Program-made: the position numbers and the translations under genes
The notes under the pieces: model-generated
What the model was told of the DNA's origin: nothing
Database searches by the model: none
Seen by the model: only the letters and a program-made list of their open reading frames with translations
Shown here: one piece after another, positions 52,784-61,016 of the stretch
Layout: each line of letters starts with the position of its first letter
How positions within the stretch are numbered: the stretch's first letter is position 1
Source of the DNA: Sphaerochaetaceae bacterium
Lineage (GTDB): Bacteria; Spirochaetota; Spirochaetia; Sphaerochaetales; Sphaerochaetaceae
Length of the DNA: 64,000 bases
Assembly: GCA_024405015.1 (NCBI GenBank)
Contig: JAKSPE010000002.1
Coordinates: 87,109-151,108, forward strand
Direction of reading: 5' to 3'

Positions 52784-54826
52784 ATGTATTCAAATAAATC
52801 AGAATCGATAAAGACTTTTATTGATAGTCCGGTAAGACTTCCAAGATTTCAAAGAAAACTCACATGGAAGGATAAAGAAAACTTCCAATTGTGTATTAGT
52901 TTGTTCAAAGAATACCCGATAGGTGTTTGTATTCTATCTGAAGTTAACGAACGTGGAAGACAAATAAGAATGCTTCTCGATGGAAGGCAAAGACGACACG
53001 CTCTTACTACCATGTATAGAGACCCTGAACAAATATATCTATGGGCTAGGGCTTTTATCGGGATAAAAAACAACTGGCAACCTGATCAAATAAAGGAAAA
53101 ATTCTGGGAAAAAATAAACGAATATATTGAAGCCGATCCGGATTCTGATACTCAACAGTCGGGCTCTCAAATCTCGGAACTAGAAAATGAAGAATTATTT
53201 GAGACCCCAAATGTTGAGATTTCAACATCTTCTGTTGAAACCCAAGACAATCTGGGTTTTCTCTTAGATATTATTCTTTCTTTTCATAATATTCAAAATG
53301 GTAATACTAATTTTACAAAGCCATTCAACTTTTCCCCATTTGCAGAAAATCTTCCATATGTAGAATCCCAAAATGGGAACAATGTTAAATTATCTTCACT
53401 TAAAGTAAATACATTCATAAAAGAATATTGGAATTATTGCCAAAACAATTATTGTGAATGGGATAATTCAGAATTATTCCTGGACTATTTGAAAACCAGA
53501 ACCCACAATTTAAATGAGGATAGAGCAAAACTTTATTTAAGGGGGAAGTGGGAAGACATTAGAAGAAACATGCTTATTGTTGAAAAGCTTGAAACTATTA
53601 TGACCAATGCAGAGATAGGCTACATCTTAATCAAAGATATCTCACCTGCAGATGGGCAGAAGATTTTCAACATAATTAACACTGAAGGACAAAAACTGAA
53701 AGCGGTAGAAATATTGTCTGCAAAGCCTAAATGGAATGAAGCAATAACTGATCCGTCCTCAGATGCAAAAGAAGCCGTAAAAAAGCTATATGAAAAAATA
53801 GGATCTGGACCAGTTTCTGGGGTTGTAAGATGGGATATCCCAGCTTCATTATTCCTTCGACTTGATAGAAATTTTATTTTTAAACATTTTGACTATTCTC
53901 AAAATGCCGATTTTGAGAAAGCAATTACCTGTGGATTCAAGGTTTTTGCAGGAATCTTTGATGATGGCGTTAAGAGTGAAAACATCGAAAATCTCTGCAC
54001 AAAATTAAATTGGAATACTCAATCTGAACCATTTATTTATGATTTAAAGAATATGCTTGCTACAATTAGTTCTTTGAATTATTTTAGGTATTTCTCAGAA
54101 TGGGGCTCTTCCATTATGGAATTAACCAGTGATTCTATTGCTCAAAACTTCATCATTACAGCCTATAGAGATTGGTCTCGTAAGGGAAAACCGCAAGGTG
54201 CAGATTCTCAAACGAAGATTTTCAAAAAAAATTGTTTTATCCTATGGGATAGCATGATTTATCAGTATGTTAATCAGGTTTGGAGAGGATCTGCGGATGC
54301 AAAAATTGCTAACAATATTAAAGATATGAAGAATGGGGTCATCCCAGATAGGTTCTCAGCTGTAACAACGGAAGAATGGAAAAATCTTCTTACCATGATA
54401 AAAGATGAAAGCAAGATAAAAGCTTCCGATATTTCTTTCGCTACAATGAAGCCACTTCTTTATCATATGTATTGCATGAAGGGTTTAAAACATCCATCGA
54501 TTGATTGTGAGATAGATGTTGATCATATAATACCTCAAGAAGTATTCAAAAATGCTGCATCTCTTGATCGTAACAACATCATTCAGGACAATTTGTTTAA
54601 TCTTGGTTTACTTCCAAAAAGAGATAACATATCTAAGAGTAATAAGAAGCTTATACAAATAACAGATCCTTGGCTAAGAGATATGATAGAAACATATGAG
54701 TTTATTTCAAAAGACGACTATGAAAAATTCTCAGATATTAACAACTACAAAGAATTGTTTGAATACAGATCAGAGGTTTTCTTTGAAGCCTACACAACGG
54801 GCAGAAATAGTATTCTTAATAATTAA
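52784..54826 (+). CDS. GmrSD-type DUF262/HNH protein
   Basis: 680 aa. The DUF262 N-terminus reads VRLPRFQRKLTW and MLLDGRQRRHAL (about 62-70), the DGQQR-type nucleotide-binding motif of GmrS/DndB-like ParB folds. A long helical middle leads to a C-terminal DUF1524-type HNH: DVDHIIPQEVF (about 577-587) and NNIIQDNLFNLGLLPKRDNISKS. Such fused proteins are type IV restriction or other anti-phage nucleases. GAGGG precedes ATG 52784. It shares a 109-base divergent promoter region with the radical SAM gene. Confidence 0.88.
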   Translation: MYSNKSESIKTFIDSPVRLPRFQRKLTWKDKENFQLCISLFKEYPIGVCILSEVNERGRQIRMLLDGRQRRHALTTMYRDPEQIYLWARAFIGIKNNWQPDQIKEKFWEKINEYIEADPDSDTQQSGSQISELENEELFETPNVEISTSSVETQDNLGFLLDIILSFHNIQNGNTNFTKPFNFSPFAENLPYVESQNGNNVKLSSLKVNTFIKEYWNYCQNNYCEWDNSELFLDYLKTRTHNLNEDRAKLYLRGKWEDIRRNMLIVEKLETIMTNAEIGYILIKDISPADGQKIFNIINTEGQKLKAVEILSAKPKWNEAITDPSSDAKEAVKKLYEKIGSGPVSGVVRWDIPASLFLRLDRNFIFKHFDYSQNADFEKAITCGFKVFAGIFDDGVKSENIENLCTKLNWNTQSEPFIYDLKNMLATISSLNYFRYFSEWGSSIMELTSDSIAQNFIITAYRDWSRKGKPQGADSQTKIFKKNCFILWDSMIYQYVNQVWRGSADAKIANNIKDMKNGVIPDRFSAVTTEEWKNLLTMIKDESKIKASDISFATMKPLLYHMYCMKGLKHPSIDCEIDVDHIIPQEVFKNAASLDRNNIIQDNLFNLGLLPKRDNISKSNKKLIQITDPWLRDMIETYEFISKDDYEKFSDINNYKELFEYRSEVFFEAYTTGRNSILNN

Positions 54827-54841
54827 CTTGTTTGTTTTTGA

Positions 54842-54868
54842 GGGATATCTTTTGATATCCCTTTTCTT
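54842..54868 (+). terminator. Terminator after the DUF262 gene
   Basis: GGGATATC (54842-54849) pairs with GATATCCC (54854-54861) followed by TTTTCTTTG. Confidence 0.85.
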
Positions 54869-54905
54869 TGATTTAAAGATAATAAAGAAGATTTCTTATT
54901 CTTCA

Positions 54906-55000
54906 AGTTGCTGATGTAAAGATAAGTTTGAAAAACATTGGTTATCATATACACATTCAGCAACTTTTGAGGAACAGACAACTTCTGTTCCTCTTTTTTT
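54906..55000 (+). promoter_or_regulatory. Structured segment ending in a strong terminator, before the primase gene
   Basis: AGTTGCTGA (54906-54914) can pair with TCAGCAACT (54957-54965). This is followed at once by GAGGAACAG (54969-54977) paired with CTGTTCCTC (54985-54993) and T7. No CDS lies between the previous terminator and this one, so it is either a small RNA or a leader attenuator. Confidence 0.5.
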
Positions 55001-55084
55001 CAAAAGCCTTATATAGATTAAAGAGAACCGTGAAAAATGTGCTGAACCGTATAGGTCTCCATTTGTGTGGAGAAAAGGAGATTC

Positions 55085-55126
55085 ATGGTAATCAATGAAT
55101 CAAAAGGAATACTTAGAGAAGTTTAA
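55085..55126 (+). CDS. Possible 13-residue leader ORF overlapping the primase start
   Basis: ATG 55085 is four bases after AAGGAG (55075-55080) and reads MVINESKGILREV before TAA. The primase ATG at 55095, in another frame, is 14 bases from the same ribosome-binding site. The leader may control primase translation. It may also be incidental. Confidence 0.3.
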   Translation: MVINESKGILREV

Positions 55127-57272
55127 TTTCAGAGTCTTCCCATGTGTAGAGAATGGGAAGAAGCCGTGCGTGAAAGATTGGCTAAATACAGCCAGAATTA
55201 ATCCCAATATCCGTGGAAACTATGGGGTGCTTGCAAGTGGCACCCCGTATCGGGAAGGAACAGTCGTTGTCATTGATCTAGACAACCACAAAGGGGATGT
55301 AGAATCGGGAGTAGATTTCTGGTACAGGGGCACCCCGGTTTTCAATACCTTCAAAGTGGAAACTCCTTCAGGTGGACAACATTTATACTTCGTTGCATCA
55401 GATGAACAGCTTGAAAGAATTAGAAAAATCGGGGGTTACAAACTACATGATCAGATAGATTTCTTCTGGCAACAGAACCATTACATAATGGGAGTAGGAA
55501 GTACAATAAATGGAAAAGCTTATTCAATAATTGATGATTCAGAACCATCTTTATTGCCGGAATTCGTTTTTTCTCTTCTAGAAAAACATTCTACAAAAAG
55601 AAGAATTGATTTCCAGAGGGAAGAATCAATTTTTCCACAAACAAAACTCAACAAATATGAGAAAGAACTGTTATTAAGGGAAGCAGAAGGTTCAGAAGCC
55701 CTTGAGGATTACGATTCTTGGATTTCCCTTATGGCAGCATTCAAGAACTCGGGGTTTGACGTTGAGGACTTCAAGAGAATTAGTTGGCAAGACCCAAAGA
55801 CCCAGATGGAGATTGAATACAAATGGAACGGGTTGCATGATTGTGTGAATTCAGCCTCATTTGGGAGTATAGTTTATAGAATAGCACCATATTGGAACAG
55901 GCTGGAGCTGAGATATGACAAAGTTGAGGATATCGCAATAGAGGAAGCTGTCGGGATGTTTCCTCACCTTCATAAGATTCTGATTGGAGGAAGTGTCTGC
56001 ATAATAGATGAGTCATCTCAAGATAAAGGACAGCCAAAGGACTACAAGAATGCCCTGGCTTGCTATCAGAGCAAACAGTATAGGATTATGTATCCTTCCT
56101 TAAATAAAAGATCCAGATGCATTGATTTGATACCTACGGACGCATTTCCTATCTGGTGGAGAAATGCTCCAATACTTCAAGGAAAGATCTGCGACCCCAG
56201 TAGACCTTTCGGTATGGTATTTTCCAACGGGGTGCAAAGCTTCAATGACTATGAGTCTGCAACACCCCGTAGTGGAGAAGGAACTACAGAACTCTTTTGG
56301 AGCCATATAAGGGAGAATGTCTGCAATGGAGATGAAGAATGCTTTACCTATTTTCAGCATTGGGTATGGGATCTGATAGCAAATCCTCTCCATAGGAATG
56401 GAGTAGCTATTGCAATTTCAGGAAACCAAGGATGTGGGAAGTCAATCATCGGAAACATACTTTCAATTTGCCTTCATCCGAAATACGTTGCGACAATCAA
56501 CAACTCTGGACAACTTCTGGACAAGTTCGATGCTTCCTATAAGAACTCTATACTCTGCATGCTCGAAGAAAGTACGTTTGCAGGGGATAGAAAGAACGGA
56601 ATATGGAGCAAGATGAAGGACTTGATAACCAGTAGAGAGGCAACCATAGAGCGGAAGGGAATAGACACAGAGAGAATACAGAATAAACTGCATTTCCTCA
56701 TAACGTCCAATGATGATTACATTGTGCCTAAACAACAGGGCGACAGGCGCTATTTCGTTCTACACTGCAATGACAACCATAGATGTGATTTTGAGTACTT
56801 CTCAGAAATGATGAGACAAATGGAGAATGGAGGAGCATATAAACTGATGGAAGAGGCAATGTCCCATAAGGATGAGGCAAAGAGCTTCAACTATCTGGCA
56901 ATTCCTGAGACCGAGATAGGAACAGAGAATGTCTTAGAATCTGCACCTCTTCTAATGAGGGTTCTCGTAAGCAAAATAGATGAATATGATCCTGAGAACG
57001 GAACAGATGACATGCCTTTCTGGGATCTCAAAGGAGAAATCCTTGTCAACTCTACAAAACTACTCGAGATCCTGCCTCGCAAGGACGAGTATCTGACACC
57101 CCGTAAAGTTGGAAAACTTCTTTCTGAGTGGTTTGGAAAGGAAAGCGAATCAAGAAGAATTCCGGCTTTGCCAAAGGACAAAGTAGTAAAATGCTTTGTT
57201 TTTTGTAGTGTTGATGAGCTTAAACGCTACATAACGGAACACTATTTTCATGGTTTAAATCCATTTGTTTGA
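55095..57272 (+). CDS. Primase-polymerase / SF3 helicase (DUF5906) replication protein
   Basis: 725 aa. An N-terminal prim-pol domain (NYGVLASGTPYREGTVVVID, with the catalytic acidic VVIDLDNHKGD, and TPSGGQHLYFV) is followed by a PriCT-like helical region (DSWISLMAAFKNSGFDVEDF) and an SF3/DUF5906 ATPase: Walker A SGNQGCGKS near 442-450, CMLEESTF (Walker B), LHFLITSNDDYIVP and GDRRYFVLHC. This architecture primes and unwinds the element's own DNA. The origin candidate lies directly after it. Confidence 0.88.
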   Translation: MNQKEYLEKFNFRVFPCVENGKKPCVKDWLNTARINPNIRGNYGVLASGTPYREGTVVVIDLDNHKGDVESGVDFWYRGTPVFNTFKVETPSGGQHLYFVASDEQLERIRKIGGYKLHDQIDFFWQQNHYIMGVGSTINGKAYSIIDDSEPSLLPEFVFSLLEKHSTKRRIDFQREESIFPQTKLNKYEKELLLREAEGSEALEDYDSWISLMAAFKNSGFDVEDFKRISWQDPKTQMEIEYKWNGLHDCVNSASFGSIVYRIAPYWNRLELRYDKVEDIAIEEAVGMFPHLHKILIGGSVCIIDESSQDKGQPKDYKNALACYQSKQYRIMYPSLNKRSRCIDLIPTDAFPIWWRNAPILQGKICDPSRPFGMVFSNGVQSFNDYESATPRSGEGTTELFWSHIRENVCNGDEECFTYFQHWVWDLIANPLHRNGVAIAISGNQGCGKSIIGNILSICLHPKYVATINNSGQLLDKFDASYKNSILCMLEESTFAGDRKNGIWSKMKDLITSREATIERKGIDTERIQNKLHFLITSNDDYIVPKQQGDRRYFVLHCNDNHRCDFEYFSEMMRQMENGGAYKLMEEAMSHKDEAKSFNYLAIPETEIGTENVLESAPLLMRVLVSKIDEYDPENGTDDMPFWDLKGEILVNSTKLLEILPRKDEYLTPRKVGKLLSEWFGKESESRRIPALPKDKVVKCFVFCSVDELKRYITEHYFHGLNPFV

Positions 57273-57392
57273 TGGTTGTAGTGTTGTAGCGTTTGTAGCT
57301 TAAATTGTAATTAAGGCAAAAAAACTTTTACCTCTTTTTCGCTTCTGCACCTGACATGCAAATAAACGTTACACGCTACAAACGCTACATAA
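57222..57392. other. Candidate replication origin of the element (repeats)
   Basis: TGTAGCGTTTGTAGC (57285-57299) and its perfect complement GCTACAAACGCTACA (57375-57389) flank an AT-rich 75-base spacer. AAACGCTACATAA recurs at 57222-57234 and 57380-57392. TTGTAG repeats at 57276, 57284 and 57293. Such iteron clusters beside a replication gene suggest an origin. Confidence 0.5.
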
Positions 57393-57437
57393 ACAAAGCT
57401 AAACGGGGTTTTGGTACCCATTTTAAGGAGAGATATA

Positions 57438-57740
57438 ATGCAACTACAGGAAATACTTCAACAGGCAATGATGAATAGTCATGATTATGCTATCAATCAG
57501 AATCGTCTTAAACTAAATGCAATAAGAAATGAAAAAATTAGTCTGAGAAACCAGATCGAGCAAATTAGACTAAGGAATGATGGCATCAAGAACAGTAATA
57601 TTCTTACCCTTCAGAAACGCCAACAATTGGATATGAACAACGATATTATTTCTAATTTACTGAAAAGGATTAACCAGTTGAATCAAAATGAACACGCAGT
57701 TCTTAATATGATGATTGCTCTTAGAAAAAAAGTTGTATGA
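57438..57740 (+). CDS. Small coiled-coil protein
   Basis: 100 aa, unrecognised. Nearly all predicted helix with heptad-like spacing of Leu/Ile (RLKLNAIRNEKISLRNQIEQ, ISNLLKRINQLNQNEHAVL), rich in Asn/Gln. AAGGAGAG precedes ATG 57438. It follows the replication gene and origin candidate, so a role in replication or regulation of the element is possible but not shown. Confidence 0.6.
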   Translation: MQLQEILQQAMMNSHDYAINQNRLKLNAIRNEKISLRNQIEQIRLRNDGIKNSNILTLQKRQQLDMNNDIISNLLKRINQLNQNEHAVLNMMIALRKKVV

Positions 57741-57763
57741 GGAGAATGCTCATTTTATAAAAA

Positions 57764-57819
57764 AATCCCCCATTTCAAGCGACAACTTGCTTTTAAGCTA
57801 TTGCTTGAAGTGGGGGATT
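57764..57819. terminator. Bidirectional terminator between small convergent genes
   Basis: AATCCCCCATTTCAAGC (57764-57780) pairs with GCTTGAAGTGGGGGATT (57803-57819) with one G-U pair. T/A-runs flank both sides. Confidence 0.8.
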
Positions 57820-57852
57820 AATTATGTAACAGGGATGTTATGTTCTCTCTGT

Positions 57853-58281
57853 TTATGCAACAAAACTGGATTCATTAATCTGGATTGATTCCTCCAGTGA
57901 TCTTTCTTCGGAAGAAGCATTTTTGCTTCTTTTTGCGTTCTTTTCTCTCTTTCCAACAATCTCACATCTCTTTTTGTCTATAATAGAAGGGTCAATTCGC
58001 TTTACCTCTTCATACAAAGCATTATTAAACTTTTTGATCGCATCTGATTCTGAGTTGCCATAACAAACAATGTTGCTATATGGAGAATCCTGATCTGCGA
58101 CTGATACTTCCCATGAATAGTAGGCAATTACATACCTCATTCCTTTCTTAATTTGGAATCTCTCAGATCTAATAGGCTTGACAATCTTTGTAAGATAAAG
58201 CTCTTCTACCACCTGTGTCTTTACTGATGCTTCGATGCTGCTCTTTCTTGTCTTTGTTTCGTTGATCTTTGCGGTTTCCAT
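57853..58281 (-). CDS. Small unknown protein, paralogue of its neighbour
   Basis: 142 aa, unrecognised. The central part (RYVIAYYSWEVSVADQDSPY, then CYGNSESDAIKKFNNALYEE) shares the pattern SExxAIxxxNxxxYxx with the gene upstream at 58293. The tail is charged (GKREKNAKRSKNASSEERSL) and probably disordered. AAGGAG precedes the ATG. The two genes lie 11 bases apart and form an operon. Confidence 0.55.
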   Translation of the reverse strand: METAKINETKTRKSSIEASVKTQVVEELYLTKIVKPIRSERFQIKKGMRYVIAYYSWEVSVADQDSPYSNIVCYGNSESDAIKKFNNALYEEVKRIDPSIIDKKRCEIVGKREKNAKRSKNASSEERSLEESIQINESSFVA

Positions 58282-58292
58282 TTTTTTTCTCC

Positions 58293-58505
58293 TTATGCTA
58301 CTTTGTTTGTCATTTTTTTATAAATCAATGAATTGAGAAGATTAATTGCAGAGGTCTCACTTTTTCCTTCCGCATATAATCCTTCAAACATTCCAGCTGA
58401 TACTACAATTGCTTTGTAGGTTGTAAAAGGAAGATAGTTTTCTGAAACAAGAAACTTTCTTAGATTTAGTTTTCCGACTGCCTCATTGATCATTTCCTGT
58501 TCCAT
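58293..58505 (-). CDS. Small unknown protein (first gene of pair)
   Basis: 70 aa, unrecognised. It looks like a short version of the neighbour: TYKAIVVSAGMFEGLYAEGK then SETSAINLLNSLIYKKM. The form, a short sheet-like segment followed by one helix, recalls HicB-like or similar small regulatory folds, but this is a guess. AAGGAAG lies before the start. It is divergent from the gene at 58640 across a repeat-rich promoter region. Confidence 0.5.
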   Translation of the reverse strand: MEQEMINEAVGKLNLRKFLVSENYLPFTTYKAIVVSAGMFEGLYAEGKSETSAINLLNSLIYKKMTNKVA

Positions 58506-58562
58506 TTTTTTCTTCCTTTGTAGCTCTTTTTCTCTTGTCTACATCCCCTTTATAAAAAAAAT

Positions 58563-58633
58563 AAGATTTTACGTCAAAAATTTATTTTAGGTAAAAATTA
58601 GTTTTTACAAAAACCTAATTTTAGTTGTATAAT
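58563..58633. promoter_or_regulatory. Operator-like repeats and promoter between divergent element genes
   Basis: ATTTTACGTCAAAAATTT and ATTTTAGGTAAAAATTA are near-identical direct repeats. GTAAAAA-TTAG-TTTTTAC is a perfect palindrome and TAGGT...ACCTA flanks it. TGTATAAT at 58626-58633 forms a -10 only six bases before the ATG at 58640, which implies a leaderless transcript. Confidence 0.5.
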
Positions 58634-58639
58634 ATAGAT

Positions 58640-59392
58640 ATGAGTATCTTGAGCGTTGTTGTTTCTTCAAAAACCGAAAAGCGATTACTAAAGGAAATGC
58701 TTATTGCATATAAATCATATCTGATTGGAACTGAAAGAGCGAAGCGGGACTTCAAAAGAACAAAAAAAGCAGAATCTTTCTTGAATATGCAATTTTATTT
58801 TGATGGAATTACATATGATAAAGTCCAGGTTCGCTATAATAAATATCAGATAATAAAAGGGAAGATTGTTGGCTTTCCTAAAAAAGATCGTGAAAGGTTT
58901 TGTCTCCAATGGAAGGACAATGGAAAAACAAGGATGAAATACTTTCCATATACGTCTATTGTTTCATATTGGGCGAGTAGCGAAAAAAAATGGATCGTAT
59001 TAAAAGCTGAATCAACTTTTGAATGTGAACCATTCGATTATTCCAGATATGAAGATTTCCCTAAACTTGTGTCCTATTTGAAGTATTGGATTCACTCAAG
59101 ATCAGATATTGAACGAGCACTGGATGAATTGGTTCATGAGATTCATGTTTCGGATATGCCATCCAAAGAAGAATATGAGGCAAATGAAAAACTATATGAT
59201 TACGAAAGGTCTTTAGGAAAACTCCATTATAGATCTAGAATCAGATTTTTATACAATGGCAAAACCGAAGAGGGGGTTTCTATTCATTGGGGTTCAGAGA
59301 GCTACTTAAAAATCGAGGCAAAAGTGTTAAAAACAAAAGATCATACAAAGTATATTCATAAGAGATATTATCTTGGGGTTATCGAGAATTAA
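58640..59392 (+). CDS. Unknown protein, likely translated from a leaderless message
   Basis: 250 aa, unrecognised, rich in Lys, Tyr, Trp and charged residues, with no signal peptide or membrane segment. N-terminal VVVSSKTEKRLLKEMLIAYK is helical and basic. The middle has a beta-rich pattern (QVRYNKYQIIKGKIVGFPKK, RFCLQWKDNGKTRMKYFPYT, KKWIVLKAESTFECEPFDYS) resembling WYL-like sensor domains, though the WYL triplet is not seen. TATAAT lies 6-12 bases before ATG with no ribosome-binding site. The stop overlaps the convergent integrase gene by four bases. Confidence 0.55.
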   Translation: MSILSVVVSSKTEKRLLKEMLIAYKSYLIGTERAKRDFKRTKKAESFLNMQFYFDGITYDKVQVRYNKYQIIKGKIVGFPKKDRERFCLQWKDNGKTRMKYFPYTSIVSYWASSEKKWIVLKAESTFECEPFDYSRYEDFPKLVSYLKYWIHSRSDIERALDELVHEIHVSDMPSKEEYEANEKLYDYERSLGKLHYRSRIRFLYNGKTEEGVSIHWGSESYLKIEAKVLKTKDHTKYIHKRYYLGVIEN

Positions 59393-60888
59393 AAATCAGA
59401 TACTCTTGATTGGAAATATATCCGTTCTACTGCATCTGCAACTAAAATTAGATTTGCATCTTTTTCAAAGATGTTTTTTGTTCTTCTGTAATTTCTTTGA
59501 ACCGGGGATTCGTTTGGATTGTCCCATCCGCAATATTTTGCAATCCATGCTTCTTTAATATTAGGCTCTGAATCAAGAGTTGCTTCAAAGGAATGTCTCA
59601 AAGTGTGAAAAGTAATTCGATTGTCTGTAAAGCCCATTGCCTCTGAAAACGTATTCCAATGGTTCCAGAGTTGTGTAATTCCCAAAGGGAATCGACCCTC
59701 TTTATCCTCTGAAAATACAAAAGCGTTTTCCGGTTTTGTGTATACCAAGGTGTTGTTTTGGATGCTTGTTAAAACCGGTTTGCAGAATGAGAGTTTTCTT
59801 TGCAGTGTCTCACATAGGTAAATAATTCTTTGTTTTTTCATTTTTGGGAGACCAATATCTTCAATGTTGTTTCTTTCGGTGTTAAAGGATCTTTCTATTC
59901 TTAACCAAGGAAAATCTTTAAATGATGAATACTTTAAAGCTCTTGCTTCTCCCTTTCTGCATCCAGTTGCAAGGCAAAAAAGGAAGAATAGATAGAACGG
60001 GGTGTCTGTGAAATTAGGCTCTCTTTTAATTTTTTCTATTCTCGAGTCTGATTGTTTTTCAATCATCGTGATGAAACTTTTCTTTTCGTTTTCGGAAATA
60101 TCCTTGACTTGTATTTTTTCTATTGCTTTTTGTCTTGTTTCTTTTTCTTCTGTGATTTTTTGATTTCTATACTTGTAATTTATTTCTTGTTCGGATGCAA
60201 ATAAAAATTGTATTTGAGATCTATTTAATGGCTCTCTTATTTTTTCATTTTCTGAAAAACGTTTTATTGTTCTGAAAGGGTTGTATTCTACTTCTGGTTC
60301 CGTCTCCATGAGGTAGCCATATATGGAGGATAAACAATCCAATAACGCATTCTTGATTGAAGGTGTCTTAAAATTGTCAGACAGACTCCCTGTTTCAAGT
60401 CTAAAATAGAGAGCAATAACGTCTTTTTTTGTGATTTTGTTGTATTGCAGAGATCCAAGCTCGTCATTGCATTCTATGAGTAATCTTCTGAGCAAATTAT
60501 TGACGCATCTTGCGCGTGTAATGCCATAGCGTTCTCTTGAACTATTCTTTGCCCTTAAAAAAAGGGGATTTAAGAGATAATCAGGTTTTTCCTCAAGACG
60601 TTTTCCTCTTTCTTTATTTCCCAGAAAATGACTATTCTCAACGTATTCCAAAAATGTTGTTCTGGTTTGTGTTTCTTCTTTGGCTGTTGAAAGAGCATCT
60701 TTCTTTTTTTGAACTTCAATAAGAACTTCTGACAGTTTCGTCTTTGCAAGTTTTTTGTTTTCTCCCAACGCAACATATCGTCTCTTTCCATTTTCGTCTT
60801 GAATACGAGCATAGAACTGTTTTGATTCATTTCCATTTGGTAAAGTTCTTCGGAAAATTTCGTAGGTTTCCTGTTTCTTTCGTGGCAT
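59389..60888 (-). CDS. Tyrosine-type integrase
   Basis: 499 aa. An N-terminal arm-binding region (RRYVALGENKKLAKTKLSEV), a core-binding helical domain and a catalytic domain with CLATGCRKGEARALK (Arg, near 313), FHTLRHSFEATL (His-x-x-Arg, near 430) and KYCGWDNPN...QRNYRR (Tyr, near 467). All catalytic residues are intact. ATG 60888 (MPRKK) follows GAGGAA; earlier starts are possible. It lies directly beside the right attachment core, as usual for site-specific integrases. Confidence 0.92.
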   Translation of the reverse strand: MPRKKQETYEIFRRTLPNGNESKQFYARIQDENGKRRYVALGENKKLAKTKLSEVLIEVQKKKDALSTAKEETQTRTTFLEYVENSHFLGNKERGKRLEEKPDYLLNPLFLRAKNSSRERYGITRARCVNNLLRRLLIECNDELGSLQYNKITKKDVIALYFRLETGSLSDNFKTPSIKNALLDCLSSIYGYLMETEPEVEYNPFRTIKRFSENEKIREPLNRSQIQFLFASEQEINYKYRNQKITEEKETRQKAIEKIQVKDISENEKKSFITMIEKQSDSRIEKIKREPNFTDTPFYLFFLFCLATGCRKGEARALKYSSFKDFPWLRIERSFNTERNNIEDIGLPKMKKQRIIYLCETLQRKLSFCKPVLTSIQNNTLVYTKPENAFVFSEDKEGRFPLGITQLWNHWNTFSEAMGFTDNRITFHTLRHSFEATLDSEPNIKEAWIAKYCGWDNPNESPVQRNYRRTKNIFEKDANLILVADAVERIYFQSRVSDF

Positions 60889-60953
60889 TGGTTTTCCTCT
60901 TTTATTCTGCATTGGACAATAACATAAATCTAAGCGTAAAACAAGAAAAAAAA

Positions 60954-60974
60954 GGCTCACTTATTGGCTCACTA
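60954..60974 (+). other. Right integrase arm-type sites
   Basis: GGCTCACTT (60954-60962) and GGCTCACTA (60966-60974), direct repeats 12 bases apart, between the integrase start and the right core. Confidence 0.55.
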
Positions 60975-61016
60975 TATTGTAAAAACCTCATTCTAAGTAT
61001 AAATTTTCTATTGTAC

